Positions 61,366 to 64,000 of a stretch of 64,000 nt of DNA are shown here, piece after piece; within the stretch, counting starts at the first letter, position 1, and the number at the start of each line of letters is the position of its first letter. The DNA lies in contig JAZDFC010000019.1 in NCBI GenBank assembly GCA_043808235.1, positions 62,001-126,000 on the forward strand, read 5' to 3'. The notes under the pieces were generated by a model that saw only the letters and a program-made list of their open reading frames with translations, had not been told where the DNA came from and ran no database searches. A program made the translations under genes and the position numbers. Source of the stretch: JAZDFC01 sp043808235. Lineage in GTDB: Bacteria; Bacteroidota; Ignavibacteria; Ignavibacteriales; Melioribacteraceae.

Positions 61366-63807
61366 ATGAAAAAGTTTTACCGTGTACTTTTACTTTTGTT
61401 CATTCTCAACAATTTTCTATTTGCCCAATATTCCTTTGTTGGTGAAGTTAAGTCATTTCAAAAATTTGACAATAGAGTTGAGTTCGAACTAACGAATGCG
61501 AAATTCAATTTATACATATATTCCTCCGACGTAATTCGTTTTCGATACACAAATCAAAAGGAATTCTCGAAAGCGCCTTCGTATGCTGTAGTTGCGAGTC
61601 AGCCGGAAATGACTCAGTTTAATTTTACAGATATGAAAGATCATTTTGCGCTTGAGACAAAAGATTTAATCATAATAATCCACAAAGCGCCAACGCGAGT
61701 GCGAATCTTTGATAAAAATAAAAACTTAATAAACTGCGACGATGAGAGCTTTGGCGTTTCGTTTAATAATGACGAAGTGAAGTGTTTTAAAAAATTATTA
61801 CCGGGTGAGAATTTTTACGGATTGGGAGAAAAATCCGATGACCTCCGGAAAAACGGTAATCAGTACGAAATGTGGAACACCGATTTCCCGGCATACACAC
61901 GCAAGAAAGATGCGCTTTATGTTTCGATTCCTTTTTTCATGGGAATAAAAGATTTTAAAGCATACGGAATATTTTTCGACAACACTTACAAATCACACTT
62001 CAATATGGGCGCGAGTAACGATAGGTTTTATTGGTTCGGCGCCGATGCGGGCGAGATGGATTATTATTTTATTTACGGTCCCGAAATAAAAAATGTCATT
62101 TCAAATTACACAAAACTTACCGGAAGAATGGAACTCCCTCCAAAGTGGTCGCTCGGCTACCAGCAATCGCGGTGGAGTTATTATCCCGAATCGGAAGTTC
62201 GAGACATCGCTGAGAACTTTCGCGAGAGAGGAATTCCATGCGATGTCATCTACCTCGATATTCATTACATGGACGGTTACAGAGTATTTACGTGGGACAA
62301 AGAACGGTTCCCCCAGCCGGAAGAAATGTTATCGGATTTAGCAAGAGATGGTTTTAAAATCATTCCGATTATTGATCCAGGGGTTAAAGCTGATACAAAT
62401 TATTTTGCCGCAAAAGACGGATTGAAGAAAAACGTTTTCGCAAAATATCCCGACGGAGAATTTTATAAAGGCGAGGTGTGGCCGTCGTGGGCTTACTTCC
62501 CGGATTTCACAAAAAAAATAACACGTGATTGGTGGGGTGAAAAATTATCTGCATTAATGAAACAAGGAGTCGCGGGATTTTGGAATGACATGAATGAGCC
62601 GGCAGTTTGGGGGCAGTCGTTTCCGGACATAGTTCAATTCGACGATAATGGTTTCGGCGCCGATCATCGAAAAATTCATAATGTGTTTGGATTGGAAATG
62701 GCGCACGCCACCCGCGATGCAATTAATAAATATTCCGATCAAAGAAAATTTATACTAACACGTGCGGCTTTTGCTGGCGTTCAGCGATATGCAGCAGTTT
62801 GGACTGGCGATAACGAAGCGACCGACGAGCATTTGATGCTTTCGTGTACTATGGCGCAAAATATGGGCTTAAGCGGATTATCATTTGTTGGTCCCGATGC
62901 CGGTGGATTTATTGGCGATCCAACTCCGCGAATGTATGTTAGATGGATGGAACTCGGTGCGTTCACTCCGTTCTTCCGGGGTCATTCCGAAATCGGCGCG
63001 CGCGCAAAAGAACCGTGGGCATTTAATGAGTTTACGGAACGGCAGGTTAAAGAATTAATTCAACTACGTTACAGAATGATTCCATTTTGGTATAACGAAT
63101 TCTACAATTCTACCTTAACCGGGCTGCCGGTTTTACGGGCGATGTATTTAAATTTTCAGAAGGATGAAAATTGCTATTCTCGCGATGCTCAATTTCAATT
63201 TATGCTTGGCGAAAATATTCTTGTTGCGCCAGTGTTGAACCAATATGACGATTTCAAAAAATTCTATCTGCCTGAAGGAAAATGGTATGATATGACCAAT
63301 GAAGAGGTTGTCGATGGTGGAAAATGGATAGTGAAGGAAGCGCCAATCGACCGATTGCTTTGGTTTTTGAGGGAAGGTGGAATTATCCCGATGCAGGAAT
63401 CAATGAATTATATTGGTGAAAAAGAAGTTGATCAAATAGAGTTAACTGTATTTCCTTCAATATCATCGAAATTCTCACTTTATGAGGATGACGGGACTTC
63501 CTTCAAATACAAAAGCGGGGAATTCTCTTTTACTGAGTTCGATTTAATAGAAGATAAAAATAGTTTGGGTATAAAAATATTCAAATCAACTGCCGATTAT
63601 AAAACCGTAAACAGAAGTTATGTTCTAAAAATATTGGCGCAGGAAAAACCTGGTAAAATAACTGTCAACGACAGGGAAATATCCGAAACGAAATTTGATG
63701 ATTTGAAAAATTCGGCAGAGTGTTATTTTTACGATCAGATCAAAAAAATTATTTTTATTAAGACACCCGAATCGGTACGAATGGATGTCCGGATCGGGAC
63801 ATTATAA
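61366..63807 (+). CDS. Secreted alpha-glucosidase, glycoside hydrolase family 31
   Basis: An 813-residue secreted GH31 enzyme. It has a signal peptide (MKKFYRVLLLLFILNNFLFA), an N-terminal beta domain, and a (beta/alpha)8 barrel with KWSLGYQQSRWSYYPESEVR. The catalytic nucleophile D408 is in GFWNDMNEPAVW and the acid/base D482 in WTGDNEA. A DUF5110-like C-terminal beta domain follows. It probably releases glucose or xylose from alpha-linked oligosaccharides. ATG 61366 fits the ribosome site (AGGAT) better than TTG 61360. No sorting tail, so it is likely periplasmic. Confidence 0.94.
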   Translation: MKKFYRVLLLLFILNNFLFAQYSFVGEVKSFQKFDNRVEFELTNAKFNLYIYSSDVIRFRYTNQKEFSKAPSYAVVASQPEMTQFNFTDMKDHFALETKDLIIIIHKAPTRVRIFDKNKNLINCDDESFGVSFNNDEVKCFKKLLPGENFYGLGEKSDDLRKNGNQYEMWNTDFPAYTRKKDALYVSIPFFMGIKDFKAYGIFFDNTYKSHFNMGASNDRFYWFGADAGEMDYYFIYGPEIKNVISNYTKLTGRMELPPKWSLGYQQSRWSYYPESEVRDIAENFRERGIPCDVIYLDIHYMDGYRVFTWDKERFPQPEEMLSDLARDGFKIIPIIDPGVKADTNYFAAKDGLKKNVFAKYPDGEFYKGEVWPSWAYFPDFTKKITRDWWGEKLSALMKQGVAGFWNDMNEPAVWGQSFPDIVQFDDNGFGADHRKIHNVFGLEMAHATRDAINKYSDQRKFILTRAAFAGVQRYAAVWTGDNEATDEHLMLSCTMAQNMGLSGLSFVGPDAGGFIGDPTPRMYVRWMELGAFTPFFRGHSEIGARAKEPWAFNEFTERQVKELIQLRYRMIPFWYNEFYNSTLTGLPVLRAMYLNFQKDENCYSRDAQFQFMLGENILVAPVLNQYDDFKKFYLPEGKWYDMTNEEVVDGGKWIVKEAPIDRLLWFLREGGIIPMQESMNYIGEKEVDQIELTVFPSISSKFSLYEDDGTSFKYKSGEFSFTEFDLIEDKNSLGIKIFKSTADYKTVNRSYVLKILAQEKPGKITVNDREISETKFDDLKNSAECYFYDQIKKIIFIKTPESVRMDVRIGTL

Positions 63808-63827
63808 AAATTTAGAAAGAAGATTAT

Positions 63828-64000
63828 ATGAAAATCTCGAAAGTTATTTACCTGTTTGTTTACTTTTTATTCCAATTATTCCATTGCCAAAATTCAATAG
63901 GTGAAACATTGTACGTTTTAGATAAATCGACATCGGAAGTTTCTAAAAAGACTTCCTTTATAAAACAGAAACAATTAGACTCAGTTTATTCCTCAAAAAA
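63828..64000 (+). CDS. Secreted protein, 5' part only (cut by window edge)
   Basis: An ATG 21 bases after the GH31 stop, with AGAAAGAAG before it, opens a frame that continues to the right edge (57 codons). A signal peptide (MKISKVIYLFVYFLFQLFHC) ends near a cysteine, so it may be a lipoprotein. The visible 57 residues (ending KQLDSVYSSKK) match nothing I know. It is in the same orientation and probably the same operon as the GH31 gene. Confidence 0.7.
   Translation, partial: MKISKVIYLFVYFLFQLFHCQNSIGETLYVLDKSTSEVSKKTSFIKQKQLDSVYSSK

Noticed and set aside
63787..63802. TGTCCG-GATC-GGGACA resembling the enhancer palindrome
   Set aside because: It is inside the last codons of the GH31 gene, lacks the second palindrome and a -24/-12 promoter, and its inner bases do not pair.
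1..64000. CRISPR array, insertion sequence or prophage
   Set aside because: No regularly spaced repeats, transposase, integrase or phage structural genes were seen.

Overview
The window looks like a chromosome segment of a Bacteroidota/Ignavibacteria-type bacterium, inferred from sequence character only. Supporting signs are AT-rich DNA, several secreted proteins ending in a type IX secretion (T9SS) sorting domain with the NYPNPFN signature, a DUF4837 lipoprotein, tandem FtsX/MacB-type permeases of about 800 residues, and promoters of the form TTG-N20-TAnnTTTG instead of the E. coli type. T9SS tails of this kind are typical of Ignavibacteriales and relatives. The energy-metabolism genes (Na+-pumping methylmalonyl-CoA decarboxylase) suggest anaerobic or fermentative propionate metabolism.

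Region 1 (1-19134) is an export and envelope-stress-like regulon. Five large ABC-transporter permeases (the first cut by the window edge), two small unknown proteins and a periplasmic adaptor lie on the minus strand. A sigma-54-dependent response regulator and its histidine kinase lie on the plus strand. No ABC ATPase is in the window. Three transcription units (edge permease, adaptor operon, regulator-kinase operon) each carry the same 36-bp tandem palindrome pair (6-4-6, 4-bp spacer, 6-4-6) followed by a -24/-12 promoter, so the regulator probably controls all of them and itself. Two toxin-antitoxin pairs (Phd/ParE and RHH/PIN) and small inverted repeats sit between the two halves of the regulon, and a lone HicB-like gene sits on its left.

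Region 2 (19135-30371) is mostly housekeeping: tRNA-Met, secG, a PBP4-type D,D-peptidase, a LOG-family protein, rpsU, the remnant of a universal stress protein gene, an ECF sigma factor, an M14 peptidase, a DUF2461 protein, an outer-membrane barrel, and a CYTH protein overlapping an AddB-like Fe-S nuclease.

Region 3 (30372-46355) starts with two tandem T9SS cargo paralogs, the first with a stop codon cutting off its sorting tail. Then come greA and a compact tilS-hpt-ftsH-polyprenol kinase-like-DUF4837-rlmB run, a membrane protein of unknown function, a giant alpha-2-macroglobulin lipoprotein with an intact thioester motif, and a cold-shock protein.

Region 4 (46590-64000) has tRNA-Asn with a degraded upstream copy, then a five-gene operon for methylmalonyl-CoA epimerase plus Na+-translocating decarboxylase alpha, OadG-like, biotin carrier and beta subunits. 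It continues with a TerC protein, a secreted M1 aminopeptidase, a small unknown gene, two 1000-residue tandem secreted paralogs with a vestigial third start, a secreted GH31 alpha-glucosidase and the start of another secreted protein.
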